Positions 1 to 9,500 are shown, counted from the first letter of the stretch. The stretch is 64,000 nucleotides of DNA from CALKWS01 sp035302405 (GCA_035302405.1 DATGSR010000115.1:11529-75528), one strand, 5' to 3'. The notes: generated by a model not told the origin, from the letters alone. Numbers and translations: made by a program.

Positions 1-624
1 GAGGGCATTACCGACGACGATGTGGTGGTGATCGCGTCCAAGATCGTCGCCAAGGCCGAGGGCCGCCTGGTGGCAGCAGCCACCCGGGAGGAAGCCATCG
101 ACGCCGAAACGGTCCGCGAGGTAGCCCGGCGGGAGAACGCCGACGGCCCCCCGCTGCGGATCGTGCAGACCCGGCACGGATTGGTGCTGGCCGCTGCGGG
201 TGTGGACACCTCCAACGTTCCCCCCGGCACGGCGCTGCTGCTGCCGAAGGACCCGGACGCATCGGCGCGCACCGTGCGCCGCGGGTTGAACGCGCGGCTG
301 GGTGTGCGTCCGGGCGTGCTGATCACCGACACCGTGGGCCGTCCGTGGCGCCGCGGCGTAGCCGATATCGCCATCGGGGCGGCCGGTCTGCCGGTGTTGG
401 CGGACCTGCGCGGCCAGCGGGACAGACAGGGTGTGCCGTTGCAGGCCACCGTGATCGCCCAAGCCGACGAGATCGCTGCGGCAGCCGACTTGGTGCGCGG
501 CAAAACCAGCGGACGGCCCGTGGCGGTGGTGCGCGGACTGCGGGTGACCGAACGCGAGGACGGACCAGGCGCCCAGGTGGCGATCCGGCCCCCGGAGGAG
601 GACCTGTTCAAGACCGGCGAGTAG
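1..624 (+). CDS. cofE: Coenzyme F420-0:L-glutamate ligase (CofE), 5' end outside window
   Basis: This is the C-terminal 207 residues of a CofE/FbiB-N-type ligase, which adds gamma-linked glutamates to F420-0 using GTP. The frame is open from base 1, so the start lies upstream. Family-typical segments are visible: VVVIASKIVAKAEGR near the left edge, the VDTSNVPPG segment, ITDTVGRPWRRGVADIAIG in the middle, and an IRPPEEDLF tail that ends where stand-alone CofE proteins end. No nitroreductase-like FbiB C-terminal domain follows. The gene lies 3.7 kb from an ABC cassette of the proposed F420-0 importer type, on the opposite strand. Family identity is from recalled motifs; no database search was run. 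Confidence 0.93.
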   Translation, partial: EGITDDDVVVIASKIVAKAEGRLVAAATREEAIDAETVREVARRENADGPPLRIVQTRHGLVLAAAGVDTSNVPPGTALLLPKDPDASARTVRRGLNARLGVRPGVLITDTVGRPWRRGVADIAIGAAGLPVLADLRGQRDRQGVPLQATVIAQADEIAAAADLVRGKTSGRPVAVVRGLRVTEREDGPGAQVAIRPPEEDLFKTGE

Positions 625-640
625 CGCGCTGCCCAGGCAC

Positions 641-740
641 CGACCGTCGGCGCACCGAGACCGACCGTGGGCGTTTCGCTACGGCGGTGAGCGTTTCGCG
701 AGTGACTGCTAGCGTTTCGCGGCTGACCGGTGGAGCCCCG
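641..740. repeat. Degenerate ~20 bp tandem array (array A)
   Basis: The gap between the convergent cofE and phospholipase-D genes holds four to five degenerate units of 20-21 bp. The 9-mer GCGTTTCGC recurs at 671-679, 691-699 and 712-720. Each copy is preceded by a GTGGGC- or GTGAGC-like core, and flanking units at 641-660 and 721-740 are weaker. There is no clear hairpin and no reading frame of protein-like composition. It resembles the arrays at 6320-6477, 11281-11359 and 24681-24795 in period and core. Confidence 0.7.
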
Positions 741-761
741 CTTCGGTGGGCGGCCGCTGGA

Positions 762-2102
762 CTAGAGCAGCGGGGAGAACGGCCGGATGAGCCGTTCCAG
801 GATGCGGTGTCCGTACCCGCGTGACTCCCACTCGGCCTTGGTCAGTTCTCGGCAGTTGGTGAGATCGGTGCGGAAGATGTCCTCCATGTGGCGGGCCAAG
901 GTCGCATCGAAGATCTCCAGGTTGATCTCGAAGTTGCCGATCAGCGACATCCGGTCGATGTTCGCGGTTCCCACCGTGGACCAGCGACCATCCACCGTCA
1001 TGGTCTTGGCGTGGACCATCGCATCCTTGAACAGCCACAACGTCACCCCCGCCTCCAACAGTTGGCTGTAGTGGGAGCGGGCAGCCCAGTCGGTCACGAT
1101 GTGGTTGGAGATCTCCGGGATCACCACCCGCACGTCCACGCCGCGGCGGGCGGCGCCGATCAGCGCATTGAGGATCTCCCGGTCCGGGATGAAGTAGGCC
1201 TGCGTGATGTAGATGTGGCTCTCGGCGCGGTCCATGGCATCCAGGTACAGCCCCCGCACCGGGAACAACATCCTGCTGGGAGCGTTCTGCGCGGCGCGGA
1301 TCCGCGGTTCCCACCGCTCGGCGCCCTGGTCGGGCAGTTCCGGGTGGCGGCGCTTGCGGTGGTCGTTCCAGAAGTCCACGAACGCGTTGGACAATTCCCA
1401 CGTGGCCGGGCCCTCCAGGCGCAGGTGTGTATCCCTCCACGTGGTGGCGTACAGCGACCCGATGTTGTACCCGCCGACGTAGCCGGTGTGGTCATCCACA
1501 ACGAGCAGTTTGCGGTGGTCGCGCCCGGTCTTGCGGATATTGAGGGTCAACAGCCCGGGTCGCAGTAACGGGAAATTCAGGTGGTGCAGATTCGGCAGTT
1601 TCGGGAACCGCTTGAACCGCGGATCCACCACGAGGTTCCCCCAACTGTCCACCACCACGTAGACGTCCACACCGCGGCGAGCGGCGGCGATCAACGCTTG
1701 TTTGAACTGGTCGCCGACCTCATCGCCCTTCCAGATGAAGGTCTCGAAGTAGATGGTGTTCTGGGCCTGGGCGATCGAGGCGAGCATCGCGTCGTACAGA
1801 TCCTGTCCGAAGGTGAACGTCGTCACCGTGGTTTCGGAGATCTGGGTGCTGCGCGGCGGAGTCCGCGGGAAGACGCCACGATAGGGGTCGCGCCGTTTGC
1901 GGAAGTGCTCGGCCACCACCACTCCGGCCACGGCGGCCAAGTGGGCGGCAGCAGCCAGGCGGATCCACCATTTCGCGGCGTTGCTGAGCATCCGCCAGGT
2001 TTGCTTGGGAAAGCGGAGCACACGCCGAGTCCGGGAAGACGGGCGGACGGCGCGGCGGGCCCGTCGTTGCAGGCCCCGCAGGGACCGCACCGGTCGGCTC
2101 AT
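762..2102 (-). CDS. Phospholipase D-family protein (cardiolipin synthase-like)
   Basis: The 446-residue protein carries two HKD phosphatidyltransferase motifs, HRKLLVVDD at about 196-204 and HAKTMTVDG at about 364-372, each followed by the expected glycine/asparagine. One hydrophobic segment near residues 45-65 after a very basic N-terminus suggests a membrane-anchored enzyme facing phospholipids. This fits bacterial cardiolipin synthases, which join two phosphatidylglycerols, or a related phospholipase D. The frame stays open for about 130 codons upstream, but that part is Pro/Trp-rich and encoded by the 27 bp repeats. I therefore take ATG at 2102, which has a GAGGAG ribosome-binding site a few bases upstream. 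The exact substrate is uncertain. Confidence 0.88.
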   Translation of the reverse strand: MSRPVRSLRGLQRRARRAVRPSSRTRRVLRFPKQTWRMLSNAAKWWIRLAAAAHLAAVAGVVVAEHFRKRRDPYRGVFPRTPPRSTQISETTVTTFTFGQDLYDAMLASIAQAQNTIYFETFIWKGDEVGDQFKQALIAAARRGVDVYVVVDSWGNLVVDPRFKRFPKLPNLHHLNFPLLRPGLLTLNIRKTGRDHRKLLVVDDHTGYVGGYNIGSLYATTWRDTHLRLEGPATWELSNAFVDFWNDHRKRRHPELPDQGAERWEPRIRAAQNAPSRMLFPVRGLYLDAMDRAESHIYITQAYFIPDREILNALIGAARRGVDVRVVIPEISNHIVTDWAARSHYSQLLEAGVTLWLFKDAMVHAKTMTVDGRWSTVGTANIDRMSLIGNFEINLEIFDATLARHMEDIFRTDLTNCRELTKAEWESRGYGHRILERLIRPFSPLL

Positions 2103-2437
2103 TACTGCTCCTCGTTCGGGGCCCTGATCGGCGGGCGCACGATCGCACCGGGTACGGTCACACACCGGCGGGCGATCTGGCTGATCGTTCCAGTGCCCCA
2201 ATCTAGGCGATCCCGGGCCGCAGGTCCGCCAACCAGACGGCGGTTCGTCGGTACGCCAGCCGGCGGGGGTATGGCAGGAACGCCACCAAGACGGCGGTTG
2301 GCCGGTCCGCGGCCCGTGGGGCACGGCGGGGGGCGGGCAGGCGCCGGCCCCTTCGGGGTAGTCACACGATGGCTGTTCACGGGTCTGGCGAGTGGACCTC
2401 GCAGGTAAGGCGCGAGGACCACTGCTCGGGTGGTGAG
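2103..2437. other. 335-base gap between two minus-strand genes
   Basis: Apart from the ribosome-binding site of the phospholipase-D gene near 2107-2112 and the 27 bp repeat array at 2227-2307, I see no gene here. Minus-strand translation is open but repetitive and unlike a protein. No clear terminator for the ABC cassette is visible. Confidence 0.6.
2227..2307. repeat. 27 bp degenerate tandem array (array B)
   Basis: Three abutting 27-base units lie at 2227-2253, 2254-2280 and 2281-2307. All begin CGCCA. Units 1 and 3 share AGACGGCGGTT and a CGGT near the end; unit 2 has drifted. A possible fourth unit starts at 2308. The period differs from the ~20 bp arrays elsewhere in the window. Confidence 0.7.
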
Positions 2438-3250
2438 TCAGACCATCGTCGGGCGCAGGGGGGACAGCACCAGGGTGCGCCCCTGGCGGCTGGGCACCCA
2501 CTCGGCGTCCACCCCCCAGACCGCGGTGATCAGTTCCCGCGTCAGCACCTCATCGGGCACCCCCGCAGCGGCGGGGTCGCCGCCGTTGAGCACCAGCACC
2601 TGATCGCAGGTGCGGGCCGCCTGGTCCAGGTCGTGCATCGCCACCAACACCCCGGTCCCGCCGGATGCCACCGATGCGATCAGGTCCAGGACGTGCAACT
2701 GAGCCGCGACGTCCAGATGATTCGTCGGCTCATCGAGGATCAACACCTCCGGTTCCTGAGCCAGCGCCCGCGCCAGGTGTACTCGCTGGCGTTCGCCGCC
2801 GGACAAGGTGGCGATGTCCCGGCGGGCAAGATGGTCCGCGCCGGTGCGCCGCAGGCACTGCAGCGCCAGCGCCACATCTGTTTCGGAGTCCGATCCGAAC
2901 GCGCCGAGGTGCGGCGTGCGCCCCAGCAGCACCACGTCCAGCACGTCCATGGAGACCTCAGCGGGGGAGTCCTGGGCCACGAACGCCACGCGTTGGGCAC
3001 GTTGCCGCCTGGTCAGCGAGGACGCGTCCACACCGGCCAACTGAACCATGCCCCGCTGCGGTCTCAATGCCCCGACCAGCAATCGCAACAGGGTGGACTT
3101 GCCCGCTCCGTTGGGTCCCAGCACGCCGGTGACCTCGCCGGCGCGCACGCTCACGTCCACACCGGCCAGCAGCACCGTGTCACCGCCGACGGAATAACCA
3201 AGGTCGCGCGCCGACAGCACCGGCCCGGACCCGCCCAACGGAACGGTCAC
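2438..3250 (-). CDS. ABC importer ATPase, proposed F420-0 transporter type
   Basis: The 270-residue protein is a FecE/BtuD-like ATPase. The Walker A motif GPNGAGKST is near residue 45, the signature LSGGERQR near 149-156, and Walker B ILDEPTNHLD near 171-180. It is the last gene of a three-gene cassette; its GTG start overlaps the permease stop by four bases (GTGA), so translation is coupled. From recalled sequences, the cassette matches the actinobacterial group proposed to import coenzyme F420-0 in species that keep only cofE of the biosynthetic pathway. The cofE gene 1.8 kb away supports this. An iron or cobalamin role is the alternative. Confidence 0.85.
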   Translation of the reverse strand: MTVPLGGSGPVLSARDLGYSVGGDTVLLAGVDVSVRAGEVTGVLGPNGAGKSTLLRLLVGALRPQRGMVQLAGVDASSLTRRQRAQRVAFVAQDSPAEVSMDVLDVVLLGRTPHLGAFGSDSETDVALALQCLRRTGADHLARRDIATLSGGERQRVHLARALAQEPEVLILDEPTNHLDVAAQLHVLDLIASVASGGTGVLVAMHDLDQAARTCDQVLVLNGGDPAAAGVPDEVLTRELITAVWGVDAEWVPSRQGRTLVLSPLRPTMV

Positions 3251-4341
3251 GACCCACCTCCGGTCCCGCGGGCGCGTAGCAGGAGCCAGGCGAACACCGG
3301 CGCGCCGATCCCGGCGGTGAACACCCCGACCGGTACCTCCATCGGGGCGAACACGGTCCGCGCGGCGGTGTCCGCCCACATCAGGAAGATCGCCCCCGCC
3401 ACCGCCGACAACGGCAGCAACCAGCGATGCAACCGGGTGACGGCCAGCCGCACGATGTGCGGCACCACCAATCCGACGAAACCGATCGCGCCGCTGACGG
3501 CCACCATTGCGCCGGTCAACAGGGCGCTCAACGTCAGCAACGTCCAACGCAACCGGGTGACGGGCACGCCCAACGACGCCGCAGAAGTGTCTCCGAACGC
3601 GAACGCGTCCAACGATCTGCCCGACGCCGCCAACCCCACCCCGATCGCAACCAGGGCCGTGCCGGCAATCAGCACCGAGGACCACCCGGCCCGGGCCAGG
3701 GAGCCCAGCAACCAGCCCAGGATCTCCCGGTAAGAATCCCCACGGGTGCTGGCGAAGATGGTGAAGGACACCAGTGCCGAGCAGGCTTGAGCCACCGCGA
3801 TCCCCGCCAGGATGGTCCGCGCCGGGGTGAGCCGGCCGCCGAAACCCGCTAGTGCCAGCGTGGCTGCCAAGGCCGCGAGCGCGCCCAGAAAAGCCGCCAC
3901 CGGCAGCCACAGCCCCAAGCCGAGCAGCAGCACCGCCACCGCGCCCAGCGAAGACCCGGAGGAAACCCCGAGCAGGTACGGGTCCGCCAGCGGGTTGCGG
4001 GTCAGGCCTTGCATCACCACCCCGCACAACGCCAGCCCGGCGCCCACCAGCGCGGCGGTGAGCACCCGTGGGGCCCGGCCCTGCCACACGATCGCATCCC
4101 GGGCCGGGCTCAGCGGATTCGCGACCTGGTCCACACCGGGAATCGCTCCGCTGAGGTGGTGCCAGGCCGAACCGAGGATCTCCGCGCTGCTGACCCCGGC
4201 CGGGCCGATCCCCGTGGCCACCACGGCGGAAGCCAGGAGCGCGGCGACGCCGAGGAGGAGCCAGGGGCCGTGCCTGCGCCGGCGAGGCAGTGGCGCGTGC
4301 GCGGCGGCCGGTGCCTTCCGGGGGGCCAGGGCGGTACTCAC
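3247..4341 (-). CDS. ABC importer permease (FecCD family), proposed F420-0 transporter type
   Basis: This 364-residue polytopic membrane protein of the FecCD/BtuC fold has a basic N-terminus and then about nine to ten hydrophobic helices. The conserved block GLTRNPLADPYLLGVSSGSS sits in the first third, and GFVGLVVPHIVR, the coupling-helix region that contacts the ATPase, in the last third. A single permease gene implies a homodimeric channel. The GTG start overlaps the binding-protein stop by four bases, as its own stop overlaps the ATPase start. Substrate assignment rests on the whole cassette and its closeness to cofE. Confidence 0.87.
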   Translation of the reverse strand: MSTALAPRKAPAAAHAPLPRRRRHGPWLLLGVAALLASAVVATGIGPAGVSSAEILGSAWHHLSGAIPGVDQVANPLSPARDAIVWQGRAPRVLTAALVGAGLALCGVVMQGLTRNPLADPYLLGVSSGSSLGAVAVLLLGLGLWLPVAAFLGALAALAATLALAGFGGRLTPARTILAGIAVAQACSALVSFTIFASTRGDSYREILGWLLGSLARAGWSSVLIAGTALVAIGVGLAASGRSLDAFAFGDTSAASLGVPVTRLRWTLLTLSALLTGAMVAVSGAIGFVGLVVPHIVRLAVTRLHRWLLPLSAVAGAIFLMWADTAARTVFAPMEVPVGVFTAGIGAPVFAWLLLRARGTGGGS

Positions 4342-5375
4342 GGTATCCGTGCTTCCAATTGGGCCAGTTGGTCCCCCAGTTCCACCGCCGCTGACGCCGA
4401 ACGGATGCCCGCTTCGGTGGCAGGAAAGTCCAGCACCAGGTACCGGCCCTCGGCCACCGCGGGCAGCGCGGCCATCGCGGGGACCGACTCCAGCACCGAG
4501 ATCTTGTGCTCAGCGGTGTTCCAGTCCGAGTCCACCAACACGATGACATCGGGTTCGGCGTCGGCGACGGCTTCCCATGACATCGATGCCCACGTGTCGT
4601 CGACGTCGGCCGCGATATTGGTCAGGCCCACGGTCTGCATGAGCAACTCAGGTGCCCCGATCCCGGCCCCCACGAACGGGGTGTCGGAGCCCGAGGAGTA
4701 CCACAACGCGCGCAGTTCCCGCTCGGAGACCACCACATCCTCCAACAGTTCGGCTTGCTCGGCGACCAGATCCGCGGCCTGCTGCGGGGCGCCGAAGACG
4801 TCCCCGGCCTCGGTGATCTGGTCCGCGATGTGCTCGAACGTCAGCGGATCGGGCATATACCCCTCGCCCTGACAGGCCGGCGGCGCCACGTACGTGGCGA
4901 TCCCCAACTCGTGCAGCGAGTCCCGTGAACCCAGGCCCTCGTCGGTGAATGTCGATTCCCAGCCGGCGAAGATCAGGTCCGGCTCGGTGCCCAACACCAC
5001 CTCGGTCGACGGGTCCCGCTCGGCCAGTTCGGGCACCTGGGCGGCGTCCGCCGCGAACTCCTCCGGTACCGGCCCGTCCAGAAAGGCATGGCCGACGACG
5101 TGCTGCCCCATCCCGAGGGCCAACAGCAGTTCGAAGGTGGTCGATTTGATCGTCACCACCCGCTCCGGTCGGGCCGGAACGGTGACCTCGGTGCCGCAGT
5201 TGTCCACGCTCACCGGATAGGCGTTGGCGCCAGCGGCGACGGTGTCATCGGGTGGAGATGTTTGGTCTGCGCTCGCTTGTCCCGGGTCACCGGAGTTAGT
5301 GCAGGCGGCAAGGAGGAGGGCGCCGATGGCACCCATCGTGGGCACGGCGGCGCGGCGCAGGGATACAGGGTTCAC
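4338..5375 (-). CDS. Substrate-binding lipoprotein, proposed F420-0 transporter type
   Basis: The 345-residue protein begins with a signal sequence ending in the lipobox LLAAC (Cys about 25), so it should be anchored on the outer face of the membrane. The rest is a class III periplasmic-binding (FecB/BtuF-like) protein. It contains CGTEVTVPARPERVVTI, FAGWESTF, and a WYSSGSDTPFVGAGIGAP block that I recall as typical of the proposed F420-0-binding group. The start is GTG at 5375, preceded by GGAGAG; an in-frame extension to 5594 has no signal-like features and overlaps the divergent promoter region. It is the first gene of the cassette. F420-0 binding is inferred, not shown by the sequence. Confidence 0.86.
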   Translation of the reverse strand: MNPVSLRRAAVPTMGAIGALLLAACTNSGDPGQASADQTSPPDDTVAAGANAYPVSVDNCGTEVTVPARPERVVTIKSTTFELLLALGMGQHVVGHAFLDGPVPEEFAADAAQVPELAERDPSTEVVLGTEPDLIFAGWESTFTDEGLGSRDSLHELGIATYVAPPACQGEGYMPDPLTFEHIADQITEAGDVFGAPQQAADLVAEQAELLEDVVVSERELRALWYSSGSDTPFVGAGIGAPELLMQTVGLTNIAADVDDTWASMSWEAVADAEPDVIVLVDSDWNTAEHKISVLESVPAMAALPAVAEGRYLVLDFPATEAGIRSASAAVELGDQLAQLEARIP

Positions 5376-5511
5376 AGGCTCTCCGGGATGGTTCGTTCCA
5401 CAGGGCCAGAGCCGGGCCCGGACATCCGGACCAGACCGGTCCGGGGTGACCGAGGCAAAACCGCCCCGGTGTCCTTTCCGCCCCAGCCTACGCCACGGCG
5501 GCGCGGCCTGG

Positions 5512-5523
5512 CACGATGCGGGT
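5512..5523 (+). promoter_or_regulatory. Candidate leaderless -10 element for the SDR gene
   Basis: CACGAT at 5512-5517 sits exactly six bases before the ATG at 5524, with no ribosome-binding site between. Transcription would begin at or next to the A of the ATG. Confidence 0.4.
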
Positions 5524-6282
5524 ATGGACGCAGCAGATGTGACGGGCAAGCGGATCGTGGTGACAGGCGCCTCCAGTGGGATCGGTGCCGCCACGGTGGG
5601 GTTACTGAGTGATCAGGGCGCGGACGTGATCGCGGTGGCCCGCCGGGAGGACCGGCTCCGGGAGGTCGCCGAATCGACCGGGGCCGATGCGGTGGTGGCG
5701 GACCTGGCCACCGCCGAGGGTGTATCCCGGTTGGCCGAGCACGTCACGGGATCGGGCGGGGTGGATGTGCTGGTGAACAACGCGGGCGGGGCTCGGGGTG
5801 CCGACTCGATCGAGGACGGTGAGGTCACCGACTGGGAGGAGATGTACCAGATCAACGTGCTCACCACCTTGCGCACCACCCAGGCGCTCCTACCGGCGTT
5901 GCGCCAGGGGGCCGGCGGGGACATCGTCGTCGTCACCTCCACCGCCGCGCATGACACTTACCCGGGCGGCGGTGGTTACGTGGCCGCCAAGCACGCCGAA
6001 CGCGTGATCGCCTCCACACTGCGCCTGGAGCTGGTGGGCGAACCGATCCGGGTGATCGAGATCGCGCCGGGCATGGTCAAGACCGAGGAGTTCGCCTTGC
6101 GCCGCCTCGGCGATGCGGCAGCGGCCGAGCAGGTCTACGCCGGTGTGGCCGAGCCGCTGGTGGCCGAGGATGTCGCTGAGGCGATCCGCTGGACCGTGGG
6201 CCTGCCGCGGCACGTCAACATCGACTCGCTGGTGATGCGACCGGTGGCACAGGCCTCCAACACGGTGGTGGACCGCCGCTGA
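5524..6282 (+). CDS. Short-chain dehydrogenase/reductase
   Basis: This 252-residue classical SDR has the nucleotide-binding motif TGASSGIG at 14-21, NNAG at 85-88, catalytic Ser139 and the Tyr152-x3-Lys156 pair. It is a cytosolic NAD(P)-dependent oxidoreductase of unknown substrate, of the YdfG/serine-dehydrogenase-like size class. It is divergent from the F420-0-type importer, with 148 bases between the start codons, so the two may share a control region. The motifs are those of NAD(P) enzymes, so nothing suggests it uses F420. A -10-like hexamer six bases before the ATG and the lack of a ribosome-binding site suggest a leaderless message. Confidence 0.92.
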   Translation: MDAADVTGKRIVVTGASSGIGAATVGLLSDQGADVIAVARREDRLREVAESTGADAVVADLATAEGVSRLAEHVTGSGGVDVLVNNAGGARGADSIEDGEVTDWEEMYQINVLTTLRTTQALLPALRQGAGGDIVVVTSTAAHDTYPGGGGYVAAKHAERVIASTLRLELVGEPIRVIEIAPGMVKTEEFALRRLGDAAAAEQVYAGVAEPLVAEDVAEAIRWTVGLPRHVNIDSLVMRPVAQASNTVVDRR

Positions 6283-6319
6283 TCGCCTGTGGGGGAGTGG
6301 GCCGGGAAGTAGCCGGCCT

Positions 6320-6477
6320 CGGGCGGCGCATCTCGGAGTTGGACAGGTGCGCATCACCCGGCGCCCTGGGCGGGCGCGCCAGAACCATGGGCCGTCGCAC
6401 AACCCACACTGCGGACCCATCACCACTGTGAGCCGGAGCACAACGGGCACAGTGGGCGGGCGCACCTCTCGGAGGTA
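6320..6477. repeat. Degenerate 20-23 bp tandem array (array C)
   Basis: This is the longest array in the window, about seven units between the SDR and RND genes. Cores of the form NTGGGCSG start near 6366, 6387 and 6452. Weaker versions lie near 6409 and 6429, giving steps of 20-23 bases. Most units carry GCGCAC or CGCACA after the core. No open frame of protein-like composition and no long inverted repeat is present. Confidence 0.7.
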
Positions 6478-6557
6478 GGTAGCCTTCACGTGGGGCCGAA
6501 GCGCCGGCCCGTCCTGTTCGACCGCACTTGCTCCTGCCCGAACCGAAAGGCTCGCCC

Positions 6558-9500
6558 GTGATCGCGTTCGCCCGCTTCAGCCTCCGGAACCGCGCCCTGG
6601 TGGCGCTCGCGACGATCATCGCCGTGGTCGGGGGCGTGTGGTCAGCAGCCACCCTGAAGCAGGAGTTGATCCCGGACTTCGAAGTACCGGTGGTGGTAGT
6701 GGTCACCACCTATCCCGGCGCCTCCCCAGAGGTGGTGGACGAGCAAGTCACCGAGCCGATCAGCCAGGCCGCCGGTGCGGTGGAGGGACTGGAGCGCACC
6801 ACGGCGACTTCCAACCAGAACGTGTCGAACGTGATGTTGGAGTTGACCTACGGCACCGAAGCCGCCAGCGCCCAGCAACAGATGGAGTCGGCGCTGTCAC
6901 GTGTCTCGTTGCCATCGGCGGCCGACCCTCAGGTGATCGTGGGCAGTTTCGATGACCTGCCGGTGGTGCAGTTGGCGGTAGCCGCCGACGGCGACGCCGA
7001 CTCGATCGCGCAGACGTTGCGCGATCAAGTGGTCCCGGAGTTGGAAGGGCTCGACGGCGTCCGGGACGTGAGTCTCTCCGGGATCGTCGATGAGGTGGTC
7101 ACCATCCAGGTGGACCCGGAGGACTTGGCCGCCGAGGGCGTCTCGCCCGAACTGATCATGGCCACCCTGGAGCAGAACGGGGTAGTGATCCCCGCGGGCA
7201 CACTCGCCGCCGAGGGCCAATCGCTCAGCGTGCAGGTGGGCCAGAACCTCAACACCGCCGAGGACCTGGCCGGGTTGCCGGTGCAGACGGCCACCGGGGA
7301 GACGATCAGCCTCGACGACGTCGCAGAGGTAACCCAGGAGCAGGACGAGGTCACCTCGTTCGCACGGACCAACGGGCAACCCTCATTCGGTATCGCGGTG
7401 ACCGCGACCCCGGAAGGCAACACGGTAGAGATCTCCGAACGGGTCCAGGACCTGCTGCCCGAACTGGAATTGATGCTCGGCGAGGGTGCGCAGATCTCCG
7501 TAATCGTCGACCAAGCACCCTTCATCGAGCAGTCCGTGGAGGACCTGGCCGTCGAGGGCGTGCTCGGCCTGGTCTTCGCCGTCATCGTGATTCTGCTGTT
7601 CTTGCGGGCCTGGCGGCCCACTGCGGTAACAGCGGTGTCGATCCCGCTGTCCCTGCTGATCACGATCGTGGGCATCCACACCGTGGGATACACCCTGAAC
7701 CTGCTCACGCTGGCGGCGCTCACCGTCTCGATCGGGCGGGTCGTGGACGACTCCATCGTGGTGATCGAGAACATCGAACGGCACCTGTCCTACGGCGGCA
7801 GCAAGGCACACGCTGTCCTGCAGGGTGTGCGGGAGGTGGCCGGCGCGATCACCTCGGCGACGATCGCCACCGCCGCGGTGTTCATCCCGATCGGGCTTGT
7901 GGGCGGGCTAGTGGGTGAACTGTTCCGCCCGTTCGCGTTCACCGCCGCCGCTGCGCTGATGGTCTCGCTGTTGGTGGCGCTCACGATCGTGCCAGTGCTG
8001 GCCTGGTGGTTCCTTCCCGTGGCCCAGGGCGAGGCGCCCACTGCGGCGCAGCAGGAGGAGATCCGGGCCAAGGAACGGCGAGGATGGCTGCAGCGCGGTT
8101 ACCTGGCCACCCTGCGCACCGCGCTGGCCCGGCCCGCCGTCACGCTCCTCATCGCAGCCGGACTCCTGGGCGGCACGATCGCGCTGGTGCCCCAGATGGA
8201 GACCGAGTTCATCGGCGACACCGGCGAAAACACCCTGAGCATCACCCAGGCAATGCCGGCCGGCACCTCCCTGGAAGCCCGCGATGAGGCCGCAGCGCAG
8301 GTAGAGGACGTCCTCGCCGAGATCGACGAGGTGGAGACCTACCAGGTCACCGGCGGACAGGCCGAGGGGATCGCCGCGTTCTTCGGCGGCGGGCAGGATG
8401 CGATGTTCATGGTTGCCCTGGAACTGGACGCCGACGCCGTCGCGGTGGAGGACGAACTTCGCGACCGGCTCGCGGGTCTGGACGAGGACCACGGGGAGAT
8501 CACGGTCAGTGCCGGTGAGGCGGCGCTGGCCGGCGGGTTGGAAGTCGTGGTGACCGCCACCGCCCAGGAGGACCTCGAACACGCCGCCGAACAAGTGCGT
8601 GAGGCGGTGGAGAACGTCCCCGACACCACCGACGTGGCGAGCAACCTCGCAGAGGATCTGCCCACCGTCACCGTGACCGTGGACCGGGAGGAAGCGGCCG
8701 AAGCCGGCGTGAGCGAGGCGCAGATCGGCCAAACGGTGGCCTCCGCCCTCGGCGGCGTGCCGTCGGGTGAACTCGTCACCGACACGGGCAACACCGAGAT
8801 AGTCATGCAGATCGGTGATGTGCCGCTGACCATCGAGGACCTGCGTGACCTCCAAGTCGCCACCCTCGCTCCGGAACCCGCGGACATGCCCGGCGCCCCG
8901 GACGGTCTTCCGCCGGGTGCTCCGCTGCCCGGGGAGGGCGGCCAACTCCCCGAGGGCGCCCTGCCCGAGGACCTGCCCGATGCGCAGGTGCCCGGCGCCC
9001 CGCTACCCGGCGACCTGCCCGAAGGCATGGACCCGGGTCAACTGCCCGAGCCCGAACCGGTACTACTCGGAGACATCGCCGAGGTGGAGGAGGTGGCCCT
9101 GCCGGCCAGCATCACCCGCAGCGACGGGTTGCGCTCGGCGACCATCACCGCGGCGTCCACCGCCACCGACCTGGGCGCGCAGGGCGTGGAGTTGCAGAAC
9201 GCTCTGGCGGACCTGGACCTGCCCGAGGGAGTCGATGCCACCATCGGCGGAGTGATGGCCGACCAGGAGGACGCCTTTTCCAGCCTGGGGATCGCGCTGC
9301 TGCTATCGGTCGCCATCGTCTACCTGGTGATGGTGGGCACCTTCAGGTCACTCATCCAGCCGCTGATCCTCATGATCTCGGTACCGTTCGCGGCCACCGG
9401 CTCGATCGGACTGCTATTGATCACCGGCACCCCCCTTGGTGTAGCCGGGCTGGTCGGGGCGTTGATGCTGGTGGGCGTGGTGGTCACCAACGCGATCGTG

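Noticed and set aside
2103..2501. N-terminal extension of the phospholipase-D protein
   Set aside because: The extra 133 codons are encoded by 27 bp repeats and lie upstream of a good ribosome-binding site at ATG 2102.
5376..5523. Cobalamin riboswitch upstream of the ABC cassette
   Set aside because: I looked for the conserved B12-box and core elements on the minus strand and did not find them.
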